Notes: generated by a model from the sequence alone, not told the origin. Shown: positions 29,711 to 39,165, counted from the stretch's first letter. The stretch is 64,000 nt of DNA from RPQJ01 sp963731105 (GCA_963731105.1 CAVSUM010000029.1:62001-126000); one strand, 5' to 3'. Numbers and translations are program-made.

Positions 29711-30007
29711 ATGGCCGCGCGCAAGAAGACACGAACCCGCCGCGAAGCGAAGCCCGCCGCGGCACTCGGCGGACGCAGCGTACCGCTGCGCTCGCACACC
29801 GAGCAGGCGCTCGACAGCTACTTCACCAACCTGAACGGCCACGCGCCCGGCCGGCTGTACGACCTGGTGATGCGCGAGGTCGAGGAGCCGCTGTTCCGCT
29901 CGGTGCTCGACTACGCCGAGGGCAACCAGAGCCGCGCCGCCGACATCCTCGGCATCAACCGCGGCACGTTGCGCAAGAAGCTCAAGTACTACGGCATCTC
30001 GGCCTGA
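29711..30007 (+). CDS. fis: DNA-binding protein Fis
   Basis: A nucleoid-associated protein that bends DNA and regulates rRNA and growth-phase genes. It has 98 residues, the size of gammaproteobacterial Fis. The C-terminal helix-turn-helix is NQSRAADILGINRGTLRKKL, and the dimer-core helices lie in LYDLVMREVEEPLFRSVLDY. The N-terminus is more basic than in enterobacteria (MAARKKTRTRREAK). The dusB-fis pair followed by purH is a strong gammaproteobacterial marker. Confidence 0.96.
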   Translation: MAARKKTRTRREAKPAAALGGRSVPLRSHTEQALDSYFTNLNGHAPGRLYDLVMREVEEPLFRSVLDYAEGNQSRAADILGINRGTLRKKLKYYGISA

Positions 30008-30032
30008 GCGGCCGCGGCATGGAGTCCCGACT

Positions 30033-31598
30033 GTGAGCAACACCATCCGCCGGGCGCTGCTCAGCGTCTCCAACAAGGAAGGGCTGCTCGACTTCGCGCG
30101 CGCACTGCGCAGTCGCGGCGTGACCATCCTCTCCACGGGCGGCACCGCCGCGCTGCTGCGCGAGGACGGCATCGAGGTGACGGACGTCGCGTCGGTGACC
30201 GGCTTCCCGGAGATCATGGACGGGCGCGTGAAGACGCTGCACCCGAAGATCCACGGCGGGCTGCTCGGCCGGCGCGGCACCGACGACGCGGTGATGGCAG
30301 CGCACGGCATCGAGCCGATCGACCTGGTCGCCGTCAACCTGTACCCGTTCGCGGCCACGGTGGCCAGGCCGGGCTGCACCATCGAGGACGCGATCGAGAA
30401 CATCGATATCGGCGGGCCGGCGATGGTGCGCGCCTCGGCCAAGAACCACGACCGCGTGACCATCGTGGTCGACCCGCTCGACTACGGCACGGTGCTCGCC
30501 GAGATCGACCGCGAAAGCGGCAGCGTTTCCGCGGCAACGCGCCGGCGCCTGGCCACCAAGGCTTTCGCGCACACCGCGCAGTACGACGCCGCGGTGGCGT
30601 CCTATCTCGACCGCGCCACCCGCAACGGCGCGGGCAGCGAGTTCCCCGAGCTGCTCGCGCTGCAGTACCGCAAGCGGCTCGACCTGCGCTACGGCGAGAA
30701 TCCGCACCAGCAGGCCGCGTTCTACGTCGCCACCGACAGCCAGGGCGCTTCGGTCGGCTCGGCCTCGCAGCTGCAGGGCAAGGAACTGTCGTACAACAAC
30801 CTCGCCGACGCCGATACCGCGTTCGAGTGCGTGCGCCAGTTCGCGGCACCCGCCTGCGTGATCGTCAAGCACGCGAATCCCTGCGGCGTCGCCGTGGCCG
30901 CCAGCCTGCGCGAAGCCTACGACGGCGCGTTCCGCACCGATCCCACCTCCGCGTTCGGCGGCATCATCGCCTTCAATCGCCCGCTCGACGGCGCGACGGC
31001 GCATGCCATCGTCGAGCGGCAGTTCGTCGAGGTGATCGTGGCGCCGTCGGTGGACGCCGAGGCGCGGGAGGCCTGCGCCAGGAAGGAGAACGTGCGGCTG
31101 CTGGTCACCGGCGGGCTCGCGCCGAGCAACTCGCGCTTCGAGATCCGCAGCCTGAACGGCGGCCTGCTGCTGCAGGGCCGCGACACCGGCATGGTCGCGC
31201 GCGACAAGCTCGAGGTCGTCACGAAGCGTGCGCCCTCCGCCGCCGAGCTCGACGACCTGCTGTTCGCCTGGGCAGTGTGCAAATACGTGAAGTCGAACGC
31301 CATCGTGTTCGCGAAGGACGGCATGACCATCGGCGTCGGCGCCGGCCAGATGAGCCGCGTCGTCTCGACGCGCATCGCCGCCATGAAGGCCCGCGACGAG
31401 GGCCTCGCGCCGCAGGGCTCGGTGATGGCCTCGGATGCCTTCTTCCCGTTCCGCGACGGCCTCGACGCCGCCGCCGAGCACGGCATCACCGCCGTGATCC
31501 AGCCGGGCGGCTCGAAGCGCGACGCCGAGGTGATCGCGGCCGCCGACGAGCACGGGCTGGCGATGGTGTTTACGGGGATGCGGCATTTCCGGCATTGA
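30033..31598 (+). CDS. purH: bifunctional AICAR transformylase / IMP cyclohydrolase
   Basis: Performs the last two steps of IMP synthesis. It has 521 residues. The N-terminal MGS-like cyclohydrolase domain carries RVKTLHPKIHGGLLGRR, and the C-terminal transformylase domain carries LRYGENPHQQAAFYV and VIVKHANPCGVAVA. The start is GTG 30033, 8 nt after GGAG. No break is seen over 1.5 kb. The stop at 31596-31598 is directly followed by the second GGGGGTAG-type inverted repeat, and purD comes next. Confidence 0.97.
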   Translation: MSNTIRRALLSVSNKEGLLDFARALRSRGVTILSTGGTAALLREDGIEVTDVASVTGFPEIMDGRVKTLHPKIHGGLLGRRGTDDAVMAAHGIEPIDLVAVNLYPFAATVARPGCTIEDAIENIDIGGPAMVRASAKNHDRVTIVVDPLDYGTVLAEIDRESGSVSAATRRRLATKAFAHTAQYDAAVASYLDRATRNGAGSEFPELLALQYRKRLDLRYGENPHQQAAFYVATDSQGASVGSASQLQGKELSYNNLADADTAFECVRQFAAPACVIVKHANPCGVAVAASLREAYDGAFRTDPTSAFGGIIAFNRPLDGATAHAIVERQFVEVIVAPSVDAEAREACARKENVRLLVTGGLAPSNSRFEIRSLNGGLLLQGRDTGMVARDKLEVVTKRAPSAAELDDLLFAWAVCKYVKSNAIVFAKDGMTIGVGAGQMSRVVSTRIAAMKARDEGLAPQGSVMASDAFFPFRDGLDAAAEHGITAVIQPGGSKRDAEVIAAADEHGLAMVFTGMRHFRH

Positions 31599-31600
31599 GG

Positions 31601-31722
31601 GATAGGGGGTAATGATCAGGGGGTAGGGGGTAGTGATCAGACTGCTGTCGCGGCTGTCCTGCACTGCTGACGGGCCACCGAGCCATTACTACCCCCTACC
31701 CCCTGTTCATTACCCCCTTTCT
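31601..31722. repeat. GGGGGTAG-type inverted-repeat element, copy 2
   Basis: The left arm at 31601-31634 (GATAGGGGGTAATGATCAGG and on) and the right arm at 31688-31722 are inverted copies with few differences; the loop is about 53 nt. The arms match copy 1 (856-965) almost base for base, the loops do not. It starts 3 bp after the purH stop and ends 20 bp before the purD start, inside a co-directional operon. Confidence 0.88.
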
Positions 31723-31742
31723 CGGGCACTCCAAGCATTGAC

Positions 31743-33042
31743 ATGAAAGTCCTGATCATCGGTTCCGGCGGCCGCGAGCACGCGCTCGCGTGGAAGGTCG
31801 CGCAGTCGCCGCGCGTCACGGAGATCCACGTCGCGCCGGGCAACGCCGGCACGGCGCTCGAGCCGCGGGTGCGCAACGTCGACAGTTGCCGCCGAGGACA
31901 TCGACGGCCTCGTGCGTCACGCGCTGGCCGCGAAGATCGACCTGACCATCGTCGGCCCCGAGGGGCCGCTGGTGCTCGGCGTGGTCGATGCCTTCCAGGC
32001 GGCTGGCCTGCGCTGCTTCGGCCCGAGCCGCCTGGCAGCGCAGCTCGAAGGCTCGAAAGCATTCACCAAGGATTTCCTCAAGCGCCACGGCATCCCCACG
32101 GCCGCCTACGGCACGTTCACGCGCGAGAGCTTCGATCCGGCGTGGGTGCGCGCACAGCAGGCGCCACTCGTGGTGAAGGCCGATGGCCTCGCCGCCGGCA
32201 AGGGCGTGGTGATCTGCGCCACGACCGAGGAAGCCGTCGCGACCACACGCGCGATGTTCGAAGGTCGCTTCGGCAAGGCCGGCGACAAGGTGGTGATCGA
32301 GGAATTCCTCGACGGCGAGGAAGCGAGCTTCATCGCCATGGTGGACGGCGCGCACGTGCTGCCGCTCGCCACCTCGCAGGACCACAAGCGCCTGCGCGAC
32401 GGCGACGAGGGCCCGAACACCGGCGGCATGGGTGCCTACTCGCCCGCGCCGGTGGTCACGGCCGCGGTGCACGAGCGCGCGATGCACGAGGTGATGTGGC
32501 CGACGGTGCGAGCGCTCGCCGCCGAAGGCACGCCTTACCTCGGCTTCCTGTACGCGGGCCTGATGGTGGCCGCCGACGGCTCGCTCAAGGTGCTCGAGTT
32601 CAACTGCCGCTTCGGCGACCCGGAGACGCAACCGATCCTCGCGCGCATGCGCTCCGACCTGACCGTGCTGTGCGACGCCGCGCTCGAGGGCCGGCTCGCG
32701 ACCGTGGACGTGGACTGGGACCCGCGCGCCGCCGTCGGCGTCGTGCTCGCGGCGCATGGCTATCCCGACACGGTGCGCAAGGGCGACGTGATCCACGGCC
32801 TCGACGCTGCCGCGCGGCTGCCGGGCAAGGTGTTCCATGCCGGCACGGCGCTGCACGACGGCCAGGTGGTCACGAGCGGCGGGCGGGTGCTGTGTGCCGT
32901 CGGGCTCGGCGAGACCGTCGAGGCCGCGCAGCGGCAGGCCTACGACCTGACGGCTGCAATTGCCTGGGACGGCATGCAGCACCGCCGCGACATCGGCTAC
33001 CGCGCGGTCGAGCGCGAGCGCGCCTCGCGCCGCAACAGGTAG
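31743..33042 (+). CDS. purD: phosphoribosylamine-glycine ligase, frameshifted
   Basis: Makes GAR from phosphoribosylamine, glycine and ATP in purine synthesis. MKVLIIGSGGREHALAWKVA opens it; the ATP-grasp domain carries PLVVKADGLAAGKGVVICA, and the signature is FNCRFGDPETQ. The frame changes near 31884: GTCGACAGTTGCC is read where GTCGACGTTGCC is expected, and the true sequence continues AAEDIDGLVRHALAAKIDL. Corrected length is about 432. Its last 46 bp overlap the 3' end of the convergent EamA gene. Confidence 0.95.
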
Positions 33043-33875
33043 AGCCCCGCTCCGATCACGATCGCGCCGCCCAGCAGCGTGACGGCGCCCGGCAGCACGC
33101 GCCAGATCGCGAAGTCGAGCGCCACGCCCCACAACAGCGCGGTGTACTCGAACGGCGCCACCACCGCGGCCGGCGCGTGGCGGAAGGCCTCGGTGATGAA
33201 GTGCTGGCCGATCGCGCCGGTCAGCCCGACGCCGACGAACAGCGGCCAATGATCCGCGAGCAGTGGCACCCAACCGGGAATGGCCAGCAGGCCGGCGCCC
33301 ACCGTGAGCAGCACCGAGAACCAGAACACCATGCTCTCGGTAGAGTCCGTGCGCGACAGGATGCGGATCGTGACTGCGCCGAGCGCATAGGTCACGACCG
33401 CGACCACCGCCGCCAGCGCGCCGACCGATACCCACTCGCCGCCGCCCCGCGGCGCGACCATGAGCAGCACGCCCGCGAGGCCGACCGCGATCGCACCCCA
33501 CTGCGCGCGCCCGACCCGCTCCCCGAGCATCGGTACCGACAGCGCGGCGACCAGCAGCGGTGCGAACATGAAGATCGAGTAAGTGGTCGCGAGCGACGAC
33601 TCGCGCACGGCGAACACGAACGCGCCGAGCATCAGCACCGCCAGCACGCCGCGCAGCAGGTGCAGGCGCACGTTCACCGGCCTGAGGCGCGCGAGCCGCC
33701 CGCGCAGCGTCACGGCCAGCAACACGAACGGCAGCGAGGTCGCGCCGCGCAGGAAGGCGACCTGCATCGGGCCGTAGTGGCCGGCCAGCAGCTTGAGCTG
33801 CGCGTCCATCAGGGAAAACGACGCCACCGCGAGCAGCATCGCCAGGATGCCGCGCATGTGCCCGGAGTCGTGCAT
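32997..33875 (-). CDS. EamA family DMT transporter
   Basis: A 292-residue inner-membrane protein with about ten hydrophobic segments in two EamA repeats; it starts MHDSGHMRGILAMLLAVASF, and FITEAFRHAPAAVVAPFEYT is the conserved motif of the second repeat. The substrate is unknown. A second possible start is the ATG six codons in. It is downstream of rho on the same strand, with a hairpin in the short gap, and its C-terminal codons overlap the end of purD by 46 bp on the opposite strand. Confidence 0.85.
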   Translation of the reverse strand: MHDSGHMRGILAMLLAVASFSLMDAQLKLLAGHYGPMQVAFLRGATSLPFVLLAVTLRGRLARLRPVNVRLHLLRGVLAVLMLGAFVFAVRESSLATTYSIFMFAPLLVAALSVPMLGERVGRAQWGAIAVGLAGVLLMVAPRGGGEWVSVGALAAVVAVVTYALGAVTIRILSRTDSTESMVFWFSVLLTVGAGLLAIPGWVPLLADHWPLFVGVGLTGAIGQHFITEAFRHAPAAVVAPFEYTALLWGVALDFAIWRVLPGAVTLLGGAIVIGAGLYLLRREARSRSTAR

Positions 33876-33892
33876 GGCGGAAGCGGGATCCA

Positions 33893-33914
33893 GGGACGGC
33901 CAGCGGGCCGTCCC
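33893..33914 (-). terminator. hairpin after rho
   Basis: GGGACGGCC-N4-GGCCGTCCC, a perfect 9-bp stem starting 8 bp beyond the rho stop codon. It lacks a following U-tract on either strand, so intrinsic termination is doubtful; RNA 3'-end protection or attenuation are alternatives. Confidence 0.45.
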
Positions 33915-33921
33915 CCGGGCC

Positions 33922-35361
33922 TCAGCGCTTCATCGAGTCGAAGAACTCGCCGTTGGTCTTGGTGTCCCGCATCTTGTCGATCAGGAACTCGGCCGCGGCC
34001 AGCTCGTCCATCGGGTGCAGCAGCTTGCGCAGGATCCAGATCTTCTGCAGCTCGTCGGGCAGCGTGATCAGTTCCTCGCGGCGCGTGCCCGAGCGGTTGA
34101 TGTTGAACGCCGGGTAGACGCGCTTCTCGGCGATGCGCCGGTCGAGGTGGATCTCGCTGTTGCCGGTGCCCTTGAACTCCTCGTAGATCACGTCGTCCAT
34201 GCGCGAGCCGGTGTCGATCAGCGCCGTGGCGAGGATGGTGAGCGAGCCGCCCTCCTCGATGTTGCGCGCGGCACCGAAGAAGCGCTTCGGGCGCTGCAGC
34301 GCGTTGGCGTCCACGCCGCCGGTCAGCACCTTGCCGGAGCTCGGCACCACGGTGTTGTAGGCGCGCGCGAGGCGCGTGATCGAGTCGAGCAGGATCACCA
34401 CGTCCTTCTTGTGCTCGACGAGGCGCTTGGCCTTCTCGATCACCATCTCGGCGACCTGCACGTGGCGGCTCGCCGGCTCGTCGAACGTCGAGGACACCAC
34501 TTCGCCGCGCACGGTGCGCGACATCTCGGTGACTTCCTCCGGACGCTCGTCGATCAGCAGCACGATCAGGTACACCTCGGGGTGGTTGGCCGTGATCGAG
34601 TTGGCGATGTTCTGCAGCAGCATGGTCTTGCCGGCTTTCGGCGGCGAGACGATCAACCCGCGCTGGCCCTTACCGAGCGGCGCGATCAGGTCGATCATGC
34701 GTGCGGTGAGGTCCTCGGTGCTGCCCGTGCCGCGCTCGAGGCGGAAGCGCCGGGTCGGATGCAGCGGCGTGAGGTTCTCGAACAGCACCTTGCTGCGCGC
34801 GTTCTCGGGCGAGTCGAAGTTGATCTGCCCGACCTTCAGCAGCGCGAAGTACCGCTCGCCGTCCTTCGGCGGGCGGATCAGGCCCGAGAGGGTGTCGCCG
34901 GTGCGCAGGTTGAAGCGGCGGATCTGCGACGGGCTGATGTAGATGTCGTCCGGACCGGCCAGGTAGGACTGCTCCGGCGAGCGCAGGAAGCCGAAGCCGT
35001 CCTGCAGGATCTCGAGCACGCCGTCGCCGTAGATGTCCTCGCCGTTGCGCGCGTGCGCCTTGAGGATGGCGAAGATGATGTCCTGCTTGCGCGAGCGGGC
35101 GAGGTTCTCCATGCCCATCGACGCGGCGACCTTGAGCAGCTCGGGAATCGGCTTGTGCTTCAGCTCGCTCAGGTTCATCGAGCGGCGGCTGGCCTCGAGC
35201 TCGGCCGGGCTGATGACGTCGAGGTCCTCGCCTTCGACGAAATCGTCCGGCGGCAGCTCGTCCTGGCGCGGGCCGCGATTGCCGTCGGGCTGGCCGCCGC
35301 CGCCGCCACGGCCACGCTTGCCGGGCCGGTTGCGGCCCGGGTTGCCGAGGTAGCCCCTCAC
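33922..35361 (-). CDS. rho: transcription termination factor Rho with N-terminal RG-rich extension
   Basis: The hexameric RNA helicase that ends transcription. The classical part starts at ATG 35178 (MNLSELKHKPIPELLKVAAS) and is 418 residues, like E. coli Rho. It shows the RNA-binding cold-shock domain (GDGVLEILQDGFGFLRS), Walker A (SPPKAGKTMLLQ), Walker B (VVILLDSITRLARAYN) and the Q/R loops. Upstream the frame stays open to GTG 35361, which overlaps the trxA stop as GTGA. It would add 61 residues that are RG/GG-rich and then acidic (PPDDFVEGEDLDVISPAELE). I take the longer form because the overlap is typical of coupled genes, but the shorter start is possible. Confidence 0.93.
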   Translation of the reverse strand: MRGYLGNPGRNRPGKRGRGGGGGQPDGNRGPRQDELPPDDFVEGEDLDVISPAELEASRRSMNLSELKHKPIPELLKVAASMGMENLARSRKQDIIFAILKAHARNGEDIYGDGVLEILQDGFGFLRSPEQSYLAGPDDIYISPSQIRRFNLRTGDTLSGLIRPPKDGERYFALLKVGQINFDSPENARSKVLFENLTPLHPTRRFRLERGTGSTEDLTARMIDLIAPLGKGQRGLIVSPPKAGKTMLLQNIANSITANHPEVYLIVLLIDERPEEVTEMSRTVRGEVVSSTFDEPASRHVQVAEMVIEKAKRLVEHKKDVVILLDSITRLARAYNTVVPSSGKVLTGGVDANALQRPKRFFGAARNIEEGGSLTILATALIDTGSRMDDVIYEEFKGTGNSEIHLDRRIAEKRVYPAFNINRSGTRREELITLPDELQKIWILRKLLHPMDELAAAEFLIDKMRDTKTNGEFFDSMKR

Positions 35362-35684
35362 AGCCGGCCGTCCAGGAACGCGGCGACGTCCGCCTTGCGG
35401 ACCGCACCGATCTTCTGGCCCTCGGCCTGGCCGTTCTTGAACAGGATCAGGGTCGGGATGCCGCGCACGTTGAACTTCATCGGCGTGCGCGGGTTGTCGT
35501 CGACGTTCATCTTGGCGATGACGACCTTGCCGGCGTACTCGACCGCGATCTCGTCGAGCAGCGGCGCGATCATCTTGCAGGGGCCGCACCACTCGGCCCA
35601 GAAGTCGAGCAGGACCGGGGTGGCGGACTTGAGCACGTCCTGCTCGAAGCTCGCGTCAGTGACGTGGATGATGGACTGGCTCAC
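35358..35684 (-). CDS. trxA: thioredoxin 1
   Basis: A cytosolic dithiol reductant of 108 residues. The active site DFWAEWCGPCKMIAPLLDEI, the cis-Pro segment VRGIPTLILFKNG and the final helix are standard. It lies immediately upstream of rho and divergent from rhlB, an order shared by many gammaproteobacteria. It is also the expected cytosolic electron donor for DsbD encoded 13 kb away. The 296-bp gap to rhlB must hold both promoters; I could not assign -10/-35 elements with confidence. Confidence 0.96.
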   Translation of the reverse strand: MSQSIIHVTDASFEQDVLKSATPVLLDFWAEWCGPCKMIAPLLDEIAVEYAGKVVIAKMNVDDNPRTPMKFNVRGIPTLILFKNGQAEGQKIGAVRKADVAAFLDGRL

Positions 35685-35980
35685 CAGAGACTTCCTCCGC
35701 TGGCGTTATCGAAAAAGGGGTTGGGGCGGGCTGGATGGGATTGGGGGCTGGGCGGACGGGCGCGATGTTGCGAGTGACGGCGCGTTCCGCGTGAGGCAAA
35801 CTATCGAGATTGCTGGCGAATACCCTGAGTTCTGGAGTCCCGGTGCGCCGGACGGGGGTGCCAGGTGCAAACCTGACGGGCCGGCTTCACTTTTGTCGGG
35901 AGCGGACCTAAGCCGCGAGTTGAGCCGTATTTGAACCCGCTTTCCGTGAATTTGCAAGACCACATAACCGATTTCACCTG

Positions 35981-37564
35981 ATGGCCGACGCACACCTAAC
36001 CGACGTCTCGTTCTCCAACCTGCACCTGCCCGAGTCCCTCGCCCGCGGCATCGCCGACGCCGGCTTCGAGCGCTGCACGCCGATCCAGGCACAGACCCTG
36101 CCCCGGGCGCTCGCCGGCTGCGACGTGGCCGGGCAGGCCCAGACGGGCACCGGCAAGACCGCGGCCTTCCTGGTCGCCCTCTACTCCCGCATCCTGCGCG
36201 CCGAGGTCCAGCCGACGCGGCGGACCAACGCGCCGCTGGCGCTGATCATCGCGCCGACGCGCGAGCTCGCGGTGCAGATCCACCACGACGCCGAGATCCT
36301 CGGCCAGTACACCGGACTCAAGCTCGGGCTCGCGTTCGGCGGCGTCGACTACGACAAGCAGCGGCGCGAGCTCGAGGAAGGCGTCGACGTGCTGATCGGC
36401 ACCCCGGGCCGCCTGATCGACTTCTACAAGCAGCACGTGTTCGACCTGCGCTCGATCCAGGTGCTGGTGCTCGACGAGGCCGACCGCATGTTCGACCTCG
36501 GCTTCATCGCCGACATCCGCTACATCATGCGGCGCCTGCCGGCGCCGGACCAGCGGCTCAACCTGCTGTTCTCGGCGACGCTCGCGCAGCGCGTGCTCGA
36601 GCTCGCCTACGAGCACATGAACGACCCCGAGCTGGTGCGCATCGAGCCGGACAAGATGACCGTGGACCGCGTGCGGCAGGTCATCTACTTCCCGTCGATG
36701 GACGAGAAGCCGCGCCTGCTGGTGGGGCTGCTGCGCTCCATGGGCCCGACCCGCAGCATGATCTTCGTCAACACGCGACGCGGGGCGGAAGAACTCGAAG
36801 GGCTGCTGCGCGCCAACGGCCTGAACGCCGAGGCGATCTCGGGCGACGTGCCGCAGAAGAAGCGGCTGCGCCTGCTGCGCGACTTCCACAGCGGCGAACT
36901 CGCGATCCTGATCGGCACCGACGTCGCCTCGCGCGGGCTGCACATCCCGGACGTGAGCCACGTCTTCAACTACGACATGCCGCAGGACCCCGAGGACTAC
37001 GTGCACCGCATCGGCCGCACCGCGCGCGCCGGCGCCGAGGGCGATGCGGTCAGCCTCGGTTGCGAGGACTTCGTGCAGTCGCTGCCGGACATCGAGGCCT
37101 ACATCGGCCGCAGCCTGCCGCGCGCGGCACTCACCGAAGACTTGCTTGCAGACATCACCGTGCCGGCGCGCGAGCGGCGCCGCTTCGGCGGGCCGGGCGG
37201 CGGTGGCCGCGGTGGCTTTGGCGGCGGACGTGGCGGCGACCGTGGCCGTGGCGGCCGCAGCGGCGGCGGCGGCGGTGGTGGTGATCGTCGCGACGGCCGT
37301 CGTAGTGGCCCGCCGCGCGATGACCGCCACGGTGGCCGGCCAGCTGAACGGGCGCCGGCCCCAGCACCCGCTGCAGCCCCTGCACCAGCACCGCAAGCCG
37401 CACCAGCCGGCGGATCCGATCAGTCCGGCGCGCCCGCAGACGGTGCGCCCGCCAAGCGCCGTCGACGCCGCCGCGGCGGTGCCGGTCGGCGCAATGGCCC
37501 CGGAGGCGCCGGCGCTCCCGGCGGCGAAGGTGGCGATTCGGGACCGCCGCCCAGCGAAGGCTGA
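35981..37564 (+). CDS. rhlB: ATP-dependent RNA helicase RhlB with long disordered tail
   Basis: A DEAD-box helicase, usually part of the RNA degradosome. It has 527 residues. The Q motif (GFERCTPIQAQTLPRAL), motif I (AQTGTGKTAAF), Ia (PTRELAVQI), II (VLDEADRMFD), III (FSATL), V (GTDVASRGLHIPDV) and VI (HRIGRTARAG) are intact. After about residue 405 comes a low-complexity tail: RGG-like repeats, an Ala/Pro segment and a KRRRRRRGGAGRR block. The position opposite trxA-rho supports RhlB over the other DEAD-box proteins. The tail is longer than in E. coli RhlB (421 residues) and may bind RNA or RNase E. Confidence 0.9.
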   Translation: MADAHLTDVSFSNLHLPESLARGIADAGFERCTPIQAQTLPRALAGCDVAGQAQTGTGKTAAFLVALYSRILRAEVQPTRRTNAPLALIIAPTRELAVQIHHDAEILGQYTGLKLGLAFGGVDYDKQRRELEEGVDVLIGTPGRLIDFYKQHVFDLRSIQVLVLDEADRMFDLGFIADIRYIMRRLPAPDQRLNLLFSATLAQRVLELAYEHMNDPELVRIEPDKMTVDRVRQVIYFPSMDEKPRLLVGLLRSMGPTRSMIFVNTRRGAEELEGLLRANGLNAEAISGDVPQKKRLRLLRDFHSGELAILIGTDVASRGLHIPDVSHVFNYDMPQDPEDYVHRIGRTARAGAEGDAVSLGCEDFVQSLPDIEAYIGRSLPRAALTEDLLADITVPARERRRFGGPGGGGRGGFGGGRGGDRGRGGRSGGGGGGGDRRDGRRSGPPRDDRHGGRPAERAPAPAPAAAPAPAPQAAPAGGSDQSGAPADGAPAKRRRRRRGGAGRRNGPGGAGAPGGEGGDSGPPPSEG

Positions 37565-37590
37565 GCCCGCAGCCCCGAGACCCGCGCCGT

Positions 37591-38274
37591 TCAGGGCACC
37601 AGGTCGGCGAGGCTGCGGATCGCCGTGATGCCCGCCAGGGCCGCGCGCAGTGGCTGCGTCGAATCCGGCTGCAGCACCTGGTAGATCTCGCGCACCCCGG
37701 CTTGCCGCGCGGCCTCGAGCACCAGCGAGCTGTCGTCCACGAACAGGGTCGTCGCCGGATCCACCGCATGCCGCTGCCCGAGCAGCGTCCAGAACTCCGC
37801 CTGCTCCTTCGGCACGCCGAACTCGTGCGACGAGACCATTGCGTCGAAGTGGCGCGCCAGCCCCGCCTCGCCGTCCTTCACGGCCAGGCTGATGGGATGC
37901 GCATTGGTCGTGAGCAGCAGGCGCTTGCCCAGCGCACGTGCCGCCTCCAGGAACCCGAGCGCCCCCGGCAGGTAGCGGATGTGCGCACGCAGCTCGAACT
38001 TGAGCGCGGCGATGTCGAAGTCGAGTTGCTCGCTCCAGTGGTCGATGCAGTACCACTCGAGCGTCCCGCGCCGGGCGTCGAAGCGGGCGCGCAGTTGCGC
38101 GATCGCCTCCTCCGCCGGCACCCCGTGGCGCTCGCCCCAGCGACGCGGCAGTGCCTCGAGCCAGAACAGGTTGTCGAAGCGCAGGTCGAGCACGGTGCCG
38201 TCCATGTCGAGGCACACGGTGTGGATGGCGCTCCAGGCGGGCGCGGTCGACGGCTGGCGCGGGGTGGCCGGCAC
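37591..38274 (-). CDS. HAD-family GMP/IMP nucleotidase (YrfG-like)
   Basis: A haloacid-dehalogenase-type phosphatase of 227 residues. Motif I is CLDMDGTVLDLRFDN (nucleophile and acid Asp), motif II LLLTTNAH, motif III the Lys in GVPKEQAEFW, motif IV LFVDDSS. The sequence WLEALPRRWGERHGVP and EWYCIDHWSEQLDFD fits YrfG, a GMP/IMP 5'-nucleotidase. GTG 38274 is chosen because it gives a short N-terminus; no good ribosome-binding site decides it. It is divergent from cysQ; in enterobacteria yrfG is also near cysQ-type or nudE genes. Confidence 0.85.
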   Translation of the reverse strand: MPATPRQPSTAPAWSAIHTVCLDMDGTVLDLRFDNLFWLEALPRRWGERHGVPAEEAIAQLRARFDARRGTLEWYCIDHWSEQLDFDIAALKFELRAHIRYLPGALGFLEAARALGKRLLLTTNAHPISLAVKDGEAGLARHFDAMVSSHEFGVPKEQAEFWTLLGQRHAVDPATTLFVDDSSLVLEAARQAGVREIYQVLQPDSTQPLRAALAGITAIRSLADLVP

Positions 38275-38349
38275 GGCGGCGATGTCCTCGGGCTGTGCGG
38301 AAAGGTCGCTATGATACGACCTCGATTCCCCGATCCTGGAGTCTCCGCC

Positions 38350-39162
38350 ATGTCTGCTGCCGATGCCGGGCGCCTCGCGGCCCTGCTGCCCCGGGTGCTC
38401 GATGCGGTCGCCGCCGCCGGCACTGCGATCCTCGAGGTGTACGCGGCCCCGCTCGCAGTCGAGTACAAGGCGGACGACTCGCCGATCACGCGTGCAGACC
38501 GTGCCGCGCACGAAATCCTCGCGCAGCGCCTCGCGGCCATTGCGCCCGAGATCCCGATGCTGTCGGAAGAACACGAGGCGAGCCACGCGCACGCGGTGCG
38601 CGGCGCCTGGCGCGAGTTCTGGCTGGTCGATCCGCTCGACGGCACCCGGGAGTTCATCGGTCGCAACGGCGAGTTCACGGTCAACGTCGCGCTGGTGCGC
38701 GACCACCGGCCCGTGCTCGGCGTGGTGGCCGCGCCGGCGCTCGGGCTCACCTACTACGCCGCCGCGGGCGTCGGTGCCTTCCGCCGCGAGGACGGCAGCA
38801 CGACGGCCGAGCCGATCCACGTGCGGGCGGCCAGCGACCCGCTGGTGGTGGTGGGCAGCCGCTCGCACCGGGGCGATTCGCTCGACGGCCTGCTGGCGAA
38901 ACTCGGTGCACACGAGATGCGGCCGATGGGCAGCGCACTCAAGTTCTGCGTGGTTGCCGAGGGCGCCGCGGACTTCTATCCGCGCCTCGGCCCGACCTCC
39001 GAGTGGGATACCGCAGCGGCACAAGCGGTGGTGGAATGCGCGGGCGGCGCCGTCACCACGCTCGACGGCAAGCCGCTGCGCTACAACGAGCGCGACACGC
39101 TGCTGAACCCGCACTTCATGGCCTACGGGGACGGCAGCCGCCGCTGGCCCGAGCTGTTCTGA
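38350..39162 (+). CDS. cysQ: 3'(2'),5'-bisphosphate nucleotidase CysQ
   Basis: Hydrolyses PAP and PAPS, controlling sulfur assimilation intermediates. It has 270 residues. The metal-binding motifs of the inositol-monophosphatase fold are present: SEEHEA, WLVDPLDGTREFI and GPTSEWDTAAAQAVVECAGG. Its end GKPLRYNERDTLLNPHFMAY is typical of CysQ. The gap to the divergent YrfG-like gene is 75 bp. It is followed after 3 bp by the DUF3301 gene. Confidence 0.94.
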   Translation: MSAADAGRLAALLPRVLDAVAAAGTAILEVYAAPLAVEYKADDSPITRADRAAHEILAQRLAAIAPEIPMLSEEHEASHAHAVRGAWREFWLVDPLDGTREFIGRNGEFTVNVALVRDHRPVLGVVAAPALGLTYYAAAGVGAFRREDGSTTAEPIHVRAASDPLVVVGSRSHRGDSLDGLLAKLGAHEMRPMGSALKFCVVAEGAADFYPRLGPTSEWDTAAAQAVVECAGGAVTTLDGKPLRYNERDTLLNPHFMAYGDGSRRWPELF

Positions 39163-39165
39163 CGC

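Noticed and set aside
31601..31722. Riboswitch (purine or glycine) before purD
   Set aside because: The structured part is a copy of the dispersed GGGGGTAG inverted repeat, and its loop differs from the first copy; no riboswitch core was recognised.
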